Assembly (NCBI GenBank): GCA_964474905.1
Contig: CAYYUP010000003.1
Span: 124,001 to 188,000 of the forward strand
Source: JADJRG01 sp964474905
GTDB lineage: Bacteria; Myxococcota_A; Polyangia; Nannocystales; Nannocystaceae
Direction of reading: 5' to 3'
DNA: 64,000 nucleotides
Below, in pieces: positions 19,933 to 27,995 of this stretch; position 1 is the stretch's first letter, and each line of letters starts with the position of its first letter. The notes under the pieces are model-generated. The model did not search any database. It was not told where the DNA came from and saw nothing but the letters and a program-made list of their open reading frames with translations. The position numbers and the translations under genes were made by a program.

Positions 19933-19960
19933 TGTGCTCTGTGCTCTGTGCTCTGTGCTC
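19933..19960. repeat. Heptanucleotide tandem repeat, 4 units (TGTGCTC)
   Basis: Four perfect 7-bp copies between the stop of the cytochrome gene (19967) and the SDR start (19929). Together with ~10 flanking bases they make up the whole spacer, so copy number would alter the SDR leader or spacing. Confidence 0.93.
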
Positions 19961-19966
19961 TGTTTG

Positions 19967-21037
19967 TTAGGCCGTTGGATCGGCGAGGAGCTTCTCCATA
20001 TACCACTTCACCAGGCGCAGCTCCTCTTCGGTCGCCTCCATCTCATTCTCGTCGATCATGCGCTGGAGCAGGTCGTCGATCTCGACGCTGGTGGTCGGCA
20101 TTTCGCCCTCGACATCGCTGAACTCGTGGCATTGGGTGCAGAGGCTCTCGTAGGTGCTCTGCGCCGTGGCAGCGTCCACGACGAGGGCGCCCGCGGTTGT
20201 ATTCTCGGCGGCGACGAGGTCGCGAAGGGCGTCGCGGCTCTCTTGGCGCTCGGCATCGGCCCGCTTCTGGACCTTGACGGAGCGCTGGATGTCGCGGGTG
20301 ATCGCCACTAAGTAGGCGGAGACGGTCCAGAGTTCGCGATCGGTCATCGGCGCGCCGAAGGTCGGCTTGACCGCCATGCGTTCGACGGTTTTCCACCAGG
20401 CCGCCGGTGATCGCGGACGGATCAAGATGGTCTTTAGATCATGGCATTCGACGCACTTGCGCACGAGCACATTGCGGCCCGATCGGAGGGCATCGAGGCT
20501 CGCGAGTTCGACCAGCGGCGCCTCCTTGGGCAAACCGGCCAGGGGCAGCAGACGGGCGACACGCTCGCGATTTTCGATCGAGTAGACGCCGCCGCCGACC
20601 GCCGAGGAGGCGAGCGCGAACTCGCGGAGGGCAAAGGGAATCGACAGGCCCGAGAGCAGCACCGTGCAGAGCAGGAGGCCGACCCCGAGCGCCGGCATCC
20701 ACTCCTCGAGGTGGCGGAAGAAACGGATGATCGAGAGCTTGAGCAGGAGGATCACGCCGATGGTCATGCCGAGCATCAGGTGCACGACGGTGCGCGCGGG
20801 CAGCTCGACCTGGTAGAGCCAGAGCCGCGGCACCATCTCGTACATCATCACCACATAGATGAGCACGTAGACCCAGCCGAGGATCCGGTGGAGACGCATC
20901 AAGTTGGGCGGTGCGGTGCTCGTCCGTGTCTCCTTGTCGTAGGGAAAACCCCAGAGGTAGAACATCAAGAAAACCGCGGCGAAGCCGGTGATCAAGAAGA
21001 GGATGCCGAGAGTGACGCTGAGGGCGATGTCCATCAT
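19967..21037 (-). CDS. Membrane-bound dihaem c-type cytochrome
   Basis: 356 residues. Four transmembrane helices fill the first ~135 residues (about 7-29, 49-67, 84-106, 113-135); conserved-looking His50 and His86 in this part could ligate haem b as in b561-like proteins. The periplasmic remainder has two c-type haem sites, CVECH (195-199) and CTQCH (300-304), joined by a charged helical linker. Likely an electron carrier between the quinone pool and a periplasmic acceptor. It sits upstream of the SDR gene on the same strand with a 37-bp spacer. Confidence 0.82.
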   Translation of the reverse strand: MMDIALSVTLGILFLITGFAAVFLMFYLWGFPYDKETRTSTAPPNLMRLHRILGWVYVLIYVVMMYEMVPRLWLYQVELPARTVVHLMLGMTIGVILLLKLSIIRFFRHLEEWMPALGVGLLLCTVLLSGLSIPFALREFALASSAVGGGVYSIENRERVARLLPLAGLPKEAPLVELASLDALRSGRNVLVRKCVECHDLKTILIRPRSPAAWWKTVERMAVKPTFGAPMTDRELWTVSAYLVAITRDIQRSVKVQKRADAERQESRDALRDLVAAENTTAGALVVDAATAQSTYESLCTQCHEFSDVEGEMPTTSVEIDDLLQRMIDENEMEATEEELRLVKWYMEKLLADPTA

Positions 21038-21131
21038 CGTCCGAGGATGATAAAGCGAATTCGCGCGCCTCAGGGCAGCTCTTAGAGTGCTCTTCCTTAC
21101 GTATTGAGCAGTCGGAGGAAGCGTTTTAGAA

Positions 21132-21159
21132 TTGACCTGTCTTTTGGGTCATGTATTTT
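21132..21159 (+). promoter_or_regulatory. Candidate sigma-70-like promoter facing antisense
   Basis: TTGACC, 16 bp, then TATTTT on the plus strand. It overlaps the 3' end of the minus-strand methyltransferase gene and has no plus-strand gene ahead of it, so it could drive an antisense RNA. Confidence 0.3.
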
Positions 21160-21976
21160 GGTTGGCGAGGCCGCCGACGGCGTAGAGCAGCACGGCTGTG
21201 GCCGCGCCGACGTTGAGCGAGTCGACGCCCCTGGCCATCGGGATTGTCAGCTCGAGATCGGCGAGGCGCAAAAGGGCATCGCTGAGGCCCCTTCCTTCGT
21301 TGCCGAGCATCAGCGCGGTTCGTTGGCCGCGATCCCATGTGTTGAGTGACCGGGCTCTGGCGCCGGTCGTTGCGGCGGCGATTTGGAGGTCGGGGTGCGC
21401 CTTTTTAAGGTTGTTAAGGGTTACCTCGAGGTTGTCGACGCGGGCGATGGCGCGGTGCATCGCGAGGTTGTTGCCCATCGCCGCCCGGCTCGCGCGACGG
21501 CTCCAGGGATCGCCGCAGCGGGGGCCGAGGATCAGGAGGTCGACCGCGAAGGCCCGGCACGCGCGGACGATCGCGCCGATGTTGATCGGGTCGACGATGC
21601 CCTCGGCGATGAGCAGGGTCAGGGGTGTTTGGCCGTCGCTGGTGGCGATCGGATCGACGGCGGCGGGGCGCTTGGCCGCGGCCGCGATCCCGCGGTGGCG
21701 ATCAAAGCCGACGATTTCGGTGAGCAGTGCCGATGAGGTGATGAAGATCTCGAAGGAGGGCCTGCCCGTGGCCGCCAAGAGCGGCTCCAGCTCCGCCAAA
21801 CGGGCCTCGCTGACGAGCACACTCTCGATCTCGAGGTCGCTCTCTAGGAGGCGGCGGACGACGTGCACGGTCTCGACGACGAAGCTGCCCGGGGCGACCG
21901 CGCTGTGCTCGTCGGAGCCGCGAAAGCACGCGACCGCGGGGTCCATTTTGTCGCGGATGATTCGCCGGGTGATCAA
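21149..21976 (-). CDS. SpoU/TrmH-family RNA 2'-O-ribose methyltransferase
   Basis: 275 residues. The C-terminal SPOUT domain shows the three family motifs: PINIGAIVRACRAF (motif 1), LMLGNEGRGLS (motif 2) and IPMARGVDSLNVGAATAVLLY-type motif 3. An N-terminal ~100-residue RNA-binding domain of the L30e-like kind precedes it. It methylates rRNA or tRNA; the exact target cannot be read from sequence. A second Met at residue 11 is a possible start. Confidence 0.9.
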   Translation of the reverse strand: MITRRIIRDKMDPAVACFRGSDEHSAVAPGSFVVETVHVVRRLLESDLEIESVLVSEARLAELEPLLAATGRPSFEIFITSSALLTEIVGFDRHRGIAAAAKRPAAVDPIATSDGQTPLTLLIAEGIVDPINIGAIVRACRAFAVDLLILGPRCGDPWSRRASRAAMGNNLAMHRAIARVDNLEVTLNNLKKAHPDLQIAAATTGARARSLNTWDRGQRTALMLGNEGRGLSDALLRLADLELTIPMARGVDSLNVGAATAVLLYAVGGLANQNT

Positions 21977-22057
21977 GGCGGAGAGACTGACTGCCTCCCG
22001 CCTGCGCGGTCAAGCCGATGACGGCAAGGCACGCGTGGACACTGCTTGGGCCAAATT

Positions 22058-23686
22058 TTAGTGGCGGCTCCAACCGCGGAGCCAAGTTGTTCGAGCGCCG
22101 ACGGAGGGCATTGCACGGCCGCCCAGGAGAACGACGCAGGCGGGATAGACCCAGGCCTCGTCGCTGTCGACGGCCCGCACGCATGCGCGTACGTCGGCGT
22201 TGTCGCGGGGCAAGAGGAGGCGCGGCGCCTTGCCCCGTGGCCGGCGAATCCTGCCCTGACCGCGACAGAAGAGGATCTCTTGCGGGGCCTTGGGGCCGGC
22301 GGTTGGAATCACGGCGCGGAGGTGCTCTAAAAGGTGCAGCTCGGCCCGCGATAGTTCGCTGTCGGCGAGCGGTCTACCGGCTCCGAGGCCCAGTGCGGTC
22401 GCGATGCCACCACTTAGGTCTGTGATGTGATCGAAGAGGCGGGCGAGACGCTCGCCGCCGTCGACTCGGCCCAGGTGCCGCGGTGGCGGGCCGAAGCGCA
22501 GGCCGAAAAGTTCGGTGATCGAAGAGCGAGCGCTCGCCTCGAGCAGAGCGATAGGCGTGGCGCCGATGATCACGTCGTCGCTCGATTGGGTGGGATAGAG
22601 AGCTGGGATCACTGGGTTTCGACCCTCGCCTGCGATGCTCTTCTCGAGTGTGGCGATCGACCGCCAGACCGACGGCTCTGCGCGGGCGACGAGGCAGGGG
22701 ATCAGCGGCGCCGAGCGGATTTCAGAGCGCGCTAGACCCAGACGTGCGGCCTCGAGCAGGAGCCTGAGCAACCTGCTTTGGGTGGCGGGTCCCATCTTTG
22801 GCATGCGCTCACCGGCCGAGAGCAGGAGGCGCACGGCCTCCCCTGCGAGCGCTGAGAGAGTGGGTTCGACGAGGTCGCGCAGATCGGCTGCGGTCGCCCT
22901 CGGGGGGGCGATGGCGCCGACCTCAAGCGTTACCTCGAAGGTCGGCGATTTGCTCAGGCTGTGGTGGGTCGCGACGACCCCGTGCTGCAGAATCCAGAGG
23001 CGTGCGCTGTCGTTGCTCGGCGGGATCCAGATCCGACCTGCGAGCTGCGTCTCGCCGAGATTGATGTCGATCGCCGCGCCGACGAGGTAGTCCGCAAAAC
23101 CGTCGGGTCCGGGCTTGCCGTCGATCGTCAAAGAGCCGCCGACGAAGCGAGCGGCCTCCTCCAACCACTGTCGGGCGCGTTTGATCTCGAGGTCCTCGGC
23201 GATGACCTCGATCCGGGTGAGCGCCGGCTCGTGTGCATGTCCGGGGGTGCCGACGGTGAGTGTTGGTGACTTGCCCCGGCGTACCTCCAGGCGGAGTGGC
23301 GCTCGCCCGCCGCCGACACAGGAGAGGGAGAGAGAGGTGAGGGCGATGCCGGCGAGTGCGAGCAGGGCGACGGCGCCTGCGGCCTCGAGTTCGAGAAGGG
23401 CGCGGTGGCGAAGTTCGGCGGCCGCTCGCGTATCCAGGAGATGCGCTAGAGCTCGTACGTGGGCAGTGGGCAGTGGCGCGCCGTCATCATTGATGCGCAC
23501 CCGATGGCGGCCGAAGTTGACGTCGATCCGGGATGCATCGGCGGCGACGCTCCGTCGCACGAGCTCCGCTGGAATCTGCCAGGGGCCTTGGAGTTGGGCT
23601 GTCGCGAGCTTACGCAGTTCGGAGTCGACATCGATCGTCAGGAGTTTGCCGATGTCGAGGCTTTCGCCGCTCTTGTTGCCGCTCAT
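22058..23686 (-). CDS. Pseudo-GHKL (Hsp90-like) protein, partner of the GHKL-transglutaminase
   Basis: 542 residues from the ATG at 23686, which overlaps the previous gene's stop (ATGA); the longer upstream ORF only shadows that gene. Residues 38-75 align with a GHKL ATP-binding fold: ELVRRSVAADASRIDV against the partner's ELLQNARDAGATQV, and INDDGAPLP against the DDGEG motif. The Mg-binding Asn is replaced by Arg45 and the following Asp by Ala, while Asp67/68 remain, so ATP hydrolysis is unlikely. The rest is soluble and unrecognised. The coupling implies it is made in a fixed ratio with the upstream protein. See findings. Confidence 0.75.
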   Translation of the reverse strand: MSGNKSGESLDIGKLLTIDVDSELRKLATAQLQGPWQIPAELVRRSVAADASRIDVNFGRHRVRINDDGAPLPTAHVRALAHLLDTRAAAELRHRALLELEAAGAVALLALAGIALTSLSLSCVGGGRAPLRLEVRRGKSPTLTVGTPGHAHEPALTRIEVIAEDLEIKRARQWLEEAARFVGGSLTIDGKPGPDGFADYLVGAAIDINLGETQLAGRIWIPPSNDSARLWILQHGVVATHHSLSKSPTFEVTLEVGAIAPPRATAADLRDLVEPTLSALAGEAVRLLLSAGERMPKMGPATQSRLLRLLLEAARLGLARSEIRSAPLIPCLVARAEPSVWRSIATLEKSIAGEGRNPVIPALYPTQSSDDVIIGATPIALLEASARSSITELFGLRFGPPPRHLGRVDGGERLARLFDHITDLSGGIATALGLGAGRPLADSELSRAELHLLEHLRAVIPTAGPKAPQEILFCRGQGRIRRPRGKAPRLLLPRDNADVRACVRAVDSDEAWVYPACVVLLGGRAMPSVGARTTWLRGWSRH

Positions 23687-26600
23687 CTTGGCTCCTCGAC
23701 CGGGGCTTTGCCGAGATCGTCGATCAGTTCGCGGGCGCCATGGACCAGCAGTCTGGCCCTGCGCGGGGTTGGCAGATCGACGGTTTCGGCGATGCGATCG
23801 AGCGCGGCGAAGAGCGCTGCTCTCGGGTGAAGAGCGAAAGCTTCGGCTGCATCGGTGAGCCAAGGGTCGGCGCTGTCGATGACGATCACTTGGCGTGCAC
23901 GAAGACGGTGGCGCTTTAGCCCCAACAGGCTTAAATCGAGCGTTTGAGGGCCTTTATGGATGTTTTCAGCGGCGACGACCCACCATTTTTCGCCGATCTT
24001 ATCGAGGTGTTGGTTGATGGCCTGCAGCAGCGGTGATGCTTCGCGCTCCTCTAGAAGGGCACCCCAATCGTCGACATCGATGGCGCCCAGGGCATCGGCG
24101 ACGGTTCGGGCCTCGGCTACCCTCTCGTCGAGGACTCGAGTACCCGCCGCGATCGCTTCGCCTGCGAGGCCTTCGCAGGTGCGGGTGCGAAATAGCCGGC
24201 CCTCGGTCGCCATCTGTCGCGCCTTGTCGATCGAGAGCGGTGCACCGCCGGCCACCGGGATCAGCGGTCGTTGAAAGACTGCGGGCAGCGTTCGAAAGGA
24301 CTCTGGGTGTTGCAGGACCCCTTGGAGAAGCTCGGAGAGGTCACTTGAGGGCTCGAGAGCGAGGGTTCTTCGGGTCCTGCGGAGCACAAAGAAAACGGCG
24401 AAAAGCAGGACCAAAGCGAGGCCGCCAGCAGCTGCGAAAGCGGGTGTGTTAAGCGAGCTTGCGGAGCTTCGTGGGGCCGGTACAGCGACAACGGGCGGGG
24501 ATCCCGGGGGGGCTGGGGACGGCGGCAGAGCGGGCGTGTCGTTGGTGTTGGTGTCGTTGGTGTTGGTGTCGTTGTTGTTGGTGTTGGTGTTAGTGGTCTG
24601 CGGATTGCCGGCGGAAGCTGCCGCGTCGGTCGCAGGATGTGCCGGCTCTCCCGTGGGTGCAGGTTGCGGATCGGGGCCTTGCAAATGACCTGTCGAATCG
24701 GCCAGGTTTGAATCGCTTGAGCCTGGGCTTGGACCTTGGAGCGCGGGCGGGCCGGAGTCTTCGCTGGCATCTGCGGGCTCCCAGGGGCCTGTGCCCAGAC
24801 GAAATTCGGCCCATGCGTGGTGCCATGCGGTACTGCGGCCATTGCGACCGACGTAGCCGATCGCCAAGCGGGCGGGGATCTTGGCCTCTTGCAGGAGGGC
24901 GACGAGCAGAGCATTTTGCACATCGCAGTCGCCGCGACCGATCGCCAGGGTGCGGCTAAAGAGCGCTTCGCCGGCGAGGCGTCGGTTGTTGAGCAGCGTT
25001 GCGACGTCGGTATCGGTGCTGTAGCGGACGCGTTCGCGGACCAGCTCGGTCAACCGAGTGACTCGCTCGCGCGGCGGTCGCGAGCGCAGAGCTCGGGCCT
25101 CGCGCGCGATCGAGGTTGGGAGCGCGGGTGGCCGCCGGGGTAGCAGCGCCGGCTTTGCGGGCGTGCCTGGCCCGGTCGTGTAGGTGAGCACGCCACGGAT
25201 GCTCTTGTCGGAGGCGATCAGTGCCTCATCGTGCTCGGAGGTGACGACCGCTACAGGAGTGTCGTCGAGCCGCACGGAGTCGGCATCTAGGCGATGACCG
25301 GTGGGCACTGGGATCCGCGTCAGGCCAGGTTCAAGGTGCACTCGGAGTTCGACATGAACACAGGCATCTCCGCTGTCACAGGCGATACCAGGGTAGGGGT
25401 GGGGGTCCTTGGGCGGCTCGGCGCTCGGCAGCTCGTCGCGGTCGAAGCGATCGATGACGAGGGCCGTAAAGAGCAGGTCTTGGTTCGCTGGTGTGTAGCG
25501 GAGTTCGACCGCATCGCCGCTGCCCTGGAGGTCGTCGATCTGCGGTCCCAAGTAATGAGCCGCGAGATCTGAGTAGGCGCCGCCGGTCGGTCGCCTCGTT
25601 GTCGCCTGCGCTGCGTCGCCGCTAAAGACCGCTCGAATGTCGCTGCGACCCAGGTGCAGGCTCAGTCGATCACCCCAGAGTGCCACCGAGATCAGGAGGG
25701 CGAGCGCGGCTCCGATGAGCGCGGCCAAAACGGTACGAAGCGCGAGAGAGCGGTGAAACAGGAGCCGCAAAGCCTGGGGCCAGCGTCGCCACCAGGGCTG
25801 GGGACGGGCGGCGTCGAGTTGATGATTGAGGAGGCGTTCGAGCTCGCGCTGTGCAAGACGTACGAGGCGGCGCAGCGCTCGATTCTCGCGGGCATCGGCG
25901 CGGGAGAGCAGCACCTCAAGGCGTTCGCTTTCGAGGATTGCCTGCGGTGCCAGGCGGGCGGGCAGCTCGGCAAAGTGGACCCGTGAGCGCGCAGTGTGGC
26001 GACCGCGGGCGCTGAGGAAATCGTCGAGGGTGGCCGCCGAACGCACCCTTAGCCCGCGCGAGAAAAGCTCGACCCGGGCGGCGTTGCCGAGACCGACGAC
26101 GCCGCGCAGGCCGGCCCGGCGAAAGGCAGCAGAGGGCGCTGGCAGGGTGAAGGGTGTATTGATGGCATCGCCGTTGACGGTCACCAACAGGGGTTTTGAG
26201 GGATCATCGCGCTGGGAGAGGAAGCGGGCATTTTGCCGGGCGGCATCCCACACCCTGCGGTCGATCGCCCCATCACTGCCGGCTCGCTCGAGGATCAGCT
26301 CGGTGCCGCGAGCGAGCTTTGGTGAGCGTCGCACGGCCTCCTCGAGATCGCCGTCGAGTTCGATCTCCCAGGCCGCGCCATTGTGAGGTTGTGAGCGGAT
26401 GACGATGCGCGACGGCTCGAAGCGGAGAATCGACCAAAAACCGACGCCGAAGCGGCCGACCTGATCGCGTCGCGACTCTTTGCTCGAGGCGTAGAGGGCG
26501 AAGAGATAGCTGCGGGCATGCTCAAAGCTCATGCCCTCGCCGTCGTCCCGGCAGCGGAGGATGGAGGTAGCCCCTTGGGTCTCGCTGGTGATCGTCACCT

Positions 26601-26763
26601 GGGTCGCGCCGGCATCACGGGCGTTTTGCAGGAGTTCGCGGATGAAGATCCAGGAGTCCGGGCCGTAGCGATCCGCCTCGACTCTGGCTCGCTCGCGGAA
26701 ACCTTGACCGCCTGTCGCAGGAAATCCCGCCCCCTGGGCTTCGCGCTCGCCGGGCGGATGCAC
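23683..26763 (-). CDS. GHKL (Hsp90-like) ATPase fused to a transmembrane transglutaminase
   Basis: 1026 residues. N-terminal Hsp90-like ATPase: ELLQN (Asn47), DDGEGM (Asp73/74) and GRFGVGF (103-109). A helical region leads to a first transmembrane helix (~341-363). The periplasmic part contains a transglutaminase-like domain with all three catalytic positions: Cys613 (RGDC), His649 (HHAWAE) and Asp665. An N/T/D low-complexity stalk (~723-743) and a second transmembrane helix (~774-795) follow, then ~230 cytoplasmic residues of unknown fold. This predicts ATPase and C-domain inside and transglutaminase outside. It is coupled to the pseudo-GHKL gene. I know of no characterised protein with this exact architecture. 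Confidence 0.8.
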   Translation of the reverse strand: MHPPGEREAQGAGFPATGGQGFRERARVEADRYGPDSWIFIRELLQNARDAGATQVTITSETQGATSILRCRDDGEGMSFEHARSYLFALYASSKESRRDQVGRFGVGFWSILRFEPSRIVIRSQPHNGAAWEIELDGDLEEAVRRSPKLARGTELILERAGSDGAIDRRVWDAARQNARFLSQRDDPSKPLLVTVNGDAINTPFTLPAPSAAFRRAGLRGVVGLGNAARVELFSRGLRVRSAATLDDFLSARGRHTARSRVHFAELPARLAPQAILESERLEVLLSRADARENRALRRLVRLAQRELERLLNHQLDAARPQPWWRRWPQALRLLFHRSLALRTVLAALIGAALALLISVALWGDRLSLHLGRSDIRAVFSGDAAQATTRRPTGGAYSDLAAHYLGPQIDDLQGSGDAVELRYTPANQDLLFTALVIDRFDRDELPSAEPPKDPHPYPGIACDSGDACVHVELRVHLEPGLTRIPVPTGHRLDADSVRLDDTPVAVVTSEHDEALIASDKSIRGVLTYTTGPGTPAKPALLPRRPPALPTSIAREARALRSRPPRERVTRLTELVRERVRYSTDTDVATLLNNRRLAGEALFSRTLAIGRGDCDVQNALLVALLQEAKIPARLAIGYVGRNGRSTAWHHAWAEFRLGTGPWEPADASEDSGPPALQGPSPGSSDSNLADSTGHLQGPDPQPAPTGEPAHPATDAAASAGNPQTTNTNTNNNDTNTNDTNTNDTPALPPSPAPPGSPPVVAVPAPRSSASSLNTPAFAAAGGLALVLLFAVFFVLRRTRRTLALEPSSDLSELLQGVLQHPESFRTLPAVFQRPLIPVAGGAPLSIDKARQMATEGRLFRTRTCEGLAGEAIAAGTRVLDERVAEARTVADALGAIDVDDWGALLEEREASPLLQAINQHLDKIGEKWWVVAAENIHKGPQTLDLSLLGLKRHRLRARQVIVIDSADPWLTDAAEAFALHPRAALFAALDRIAETVDLPTPRRARLLVHGARELIDDLGKAPVEEPR
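24536..24594. repeat. 15-bp tandem repeat (GTGTCGTTGGTGTTG) coding an N/T/D stalk
   Basis: Two perfect copies plus a third with one change, then degenerate GTGTTG units. It reads as repeated TNTND in the periplasmic stalk of the GHKL-transglutaminase. Confidence 0.85.
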
Positions 26764-26962
26764 GATGCAAGTGTAGCGGCGCTCGAGGCCGGCGCGAACT
26801 ATCGCTGGAGAGAGTCCTGCGGTCGCTCAGCGTGGTCTGTACAGAGTGTCAGGCGATCCGCTGACGAGCAGCCTTGCGCGGAGGAGCAAGCCGAGGGAGA
26901 CGCCGGCGGGGCCCGGAGAGCAGGCCTGCGCGAGCATGCCTGCGCGCACTCGGGGCCCGAGG

Positions 26963-27826
26963 TTAGAAGCGACCGCGGAGGACCAAGCCGGCGCCTTGGC
27001 CGGAGGCGTAGGGAGAGAGCACTCGGCGAGCCGTGACGCCGTCGGATTTGGGTGCTTTGCGCTTTTTTGCGGCGATGGCGATCACTGCGATGACGCCGAT
27101 CGCCGCCGCCCCAGCGACGGCGAAGCCGACGTCAGCGATGAGTGCGGAGGTGCGACGAGAGGCGAGCGCGTCTTGGCTCGCAGTCTCGCAGAGGAACTTG
27201 CCATCCTGATCGATGCAGCCGAGGAGAGCCTTGTCGCGCTCTTTGTTGGCCTTGACGCCAAAGCCGATGCCGAGGCCTAGACCGAGCGCTGCGACCCCAG
27301 TGAGGGCCATCGCCGCGGGGCCGTAGAGGCGGGGTTTTTTCGGGCCGTCGTCGGTCGGAGCGGGCTCTTGGGGCGGAGGCTCGAGCGGCTGTGGATCCTC
27401 GGTGACTGGTTTGACGGGCTTTTGGGCGGCCTCTTCGCGCTGCTTGCGGAGGCGTTCGTCGAGCGCCGAAATCCGTCGGGCGAGGATCTCGCGCTCGTCT
27501 TCGGGGGCGTAGGCGCGGTACTGGTCGAGGTAGCGTCGGGCCTCCTCGAAGTTGCCGAGGCGTTCGTAGCAGTTGCCGATGTTGTAGAGAAACGCTGGCT
27601 TTTGGGAGAGATCGTAGCCCTCTTGGAAGGCGAGGATCGCCGCCTCGTAGGAGCCCTCGTTGTAGAGGCTAGCGCCGTTTGAGAGCAGCTCCTTCGCGCG
27701 CTCGATCTTTGGATCGGACGCCTCGGTGGCAGTGTCTTCGCCATCGGTGGGGGCAGCGCTTGCAGGCAGAGGACCCAACAAAAGTCCAGCCGACAGAGCC
27801 ACTACAATGGTCACTCGCCCGATCAT
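26963..27826 (-). CDS. Exported TPR protein with C-terminal membrane helices
   Basis: 287 residues from MIGRVTIVVALSAGLLLG, a signal peptide; the longer ORF from 27958 starts with TTG and adds non-signal residues. Two to three TPR-like units follow (~45-130), then a K/P/E linker, a first hydrophobic segment (GPAAMALTGVAALGLGLGIGFGV), a small loop with two Cys, and a second hydrophobic segment (IADVGFAVAGAAAIGVIAVIAIAA). This layout is common among uncharacterised myxobacterial envelope proteins. It lies 199 bp upstream of the GHKL-transglutaminase gene on the same strand; whether they are co-transcribed is not clear. Confidence 0.75.
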   Translation of the reverse strand: MIGRVTIVVALSAGLLLGPLPASAAPTDGEDTATEASDPKIERAKELLSNGASLYNEGSYEAAILAFQEGYDLSQKPAFLYNIGNCYERLGNFEEARRYLDQYRAYAPEDEREILARRISALDERLRKQREEAAQKPVKPVTEDPQPLEPPPQEPAPTDDGPKKPRLYGPAAMALTGVAALGLGLGIGFGVKANKERDKALLGCIDQDGKFLCETASQDALASRRTSALIADVGFAVAGAAAIGVIAVIAIAAKKRKAPKSDGVTARRVLSPYASGQGAGLVLRGRF

Positions 27827-27995
27827 GATTCCTCGCTCGCGCCCACGGACCTGACCCCTCGGAAGACCCGTACGGAGATCGAGAAACCCGCTAATTCTCG
27901 GCGTCGGCAGAGTATAGGGGGGCGGCTTGGGGCTTGGCAACCACAGGTCCGCGGGCAAAAGCGAACCTGTCTCGAGGTCCTCGGTGGTCGCCTAT

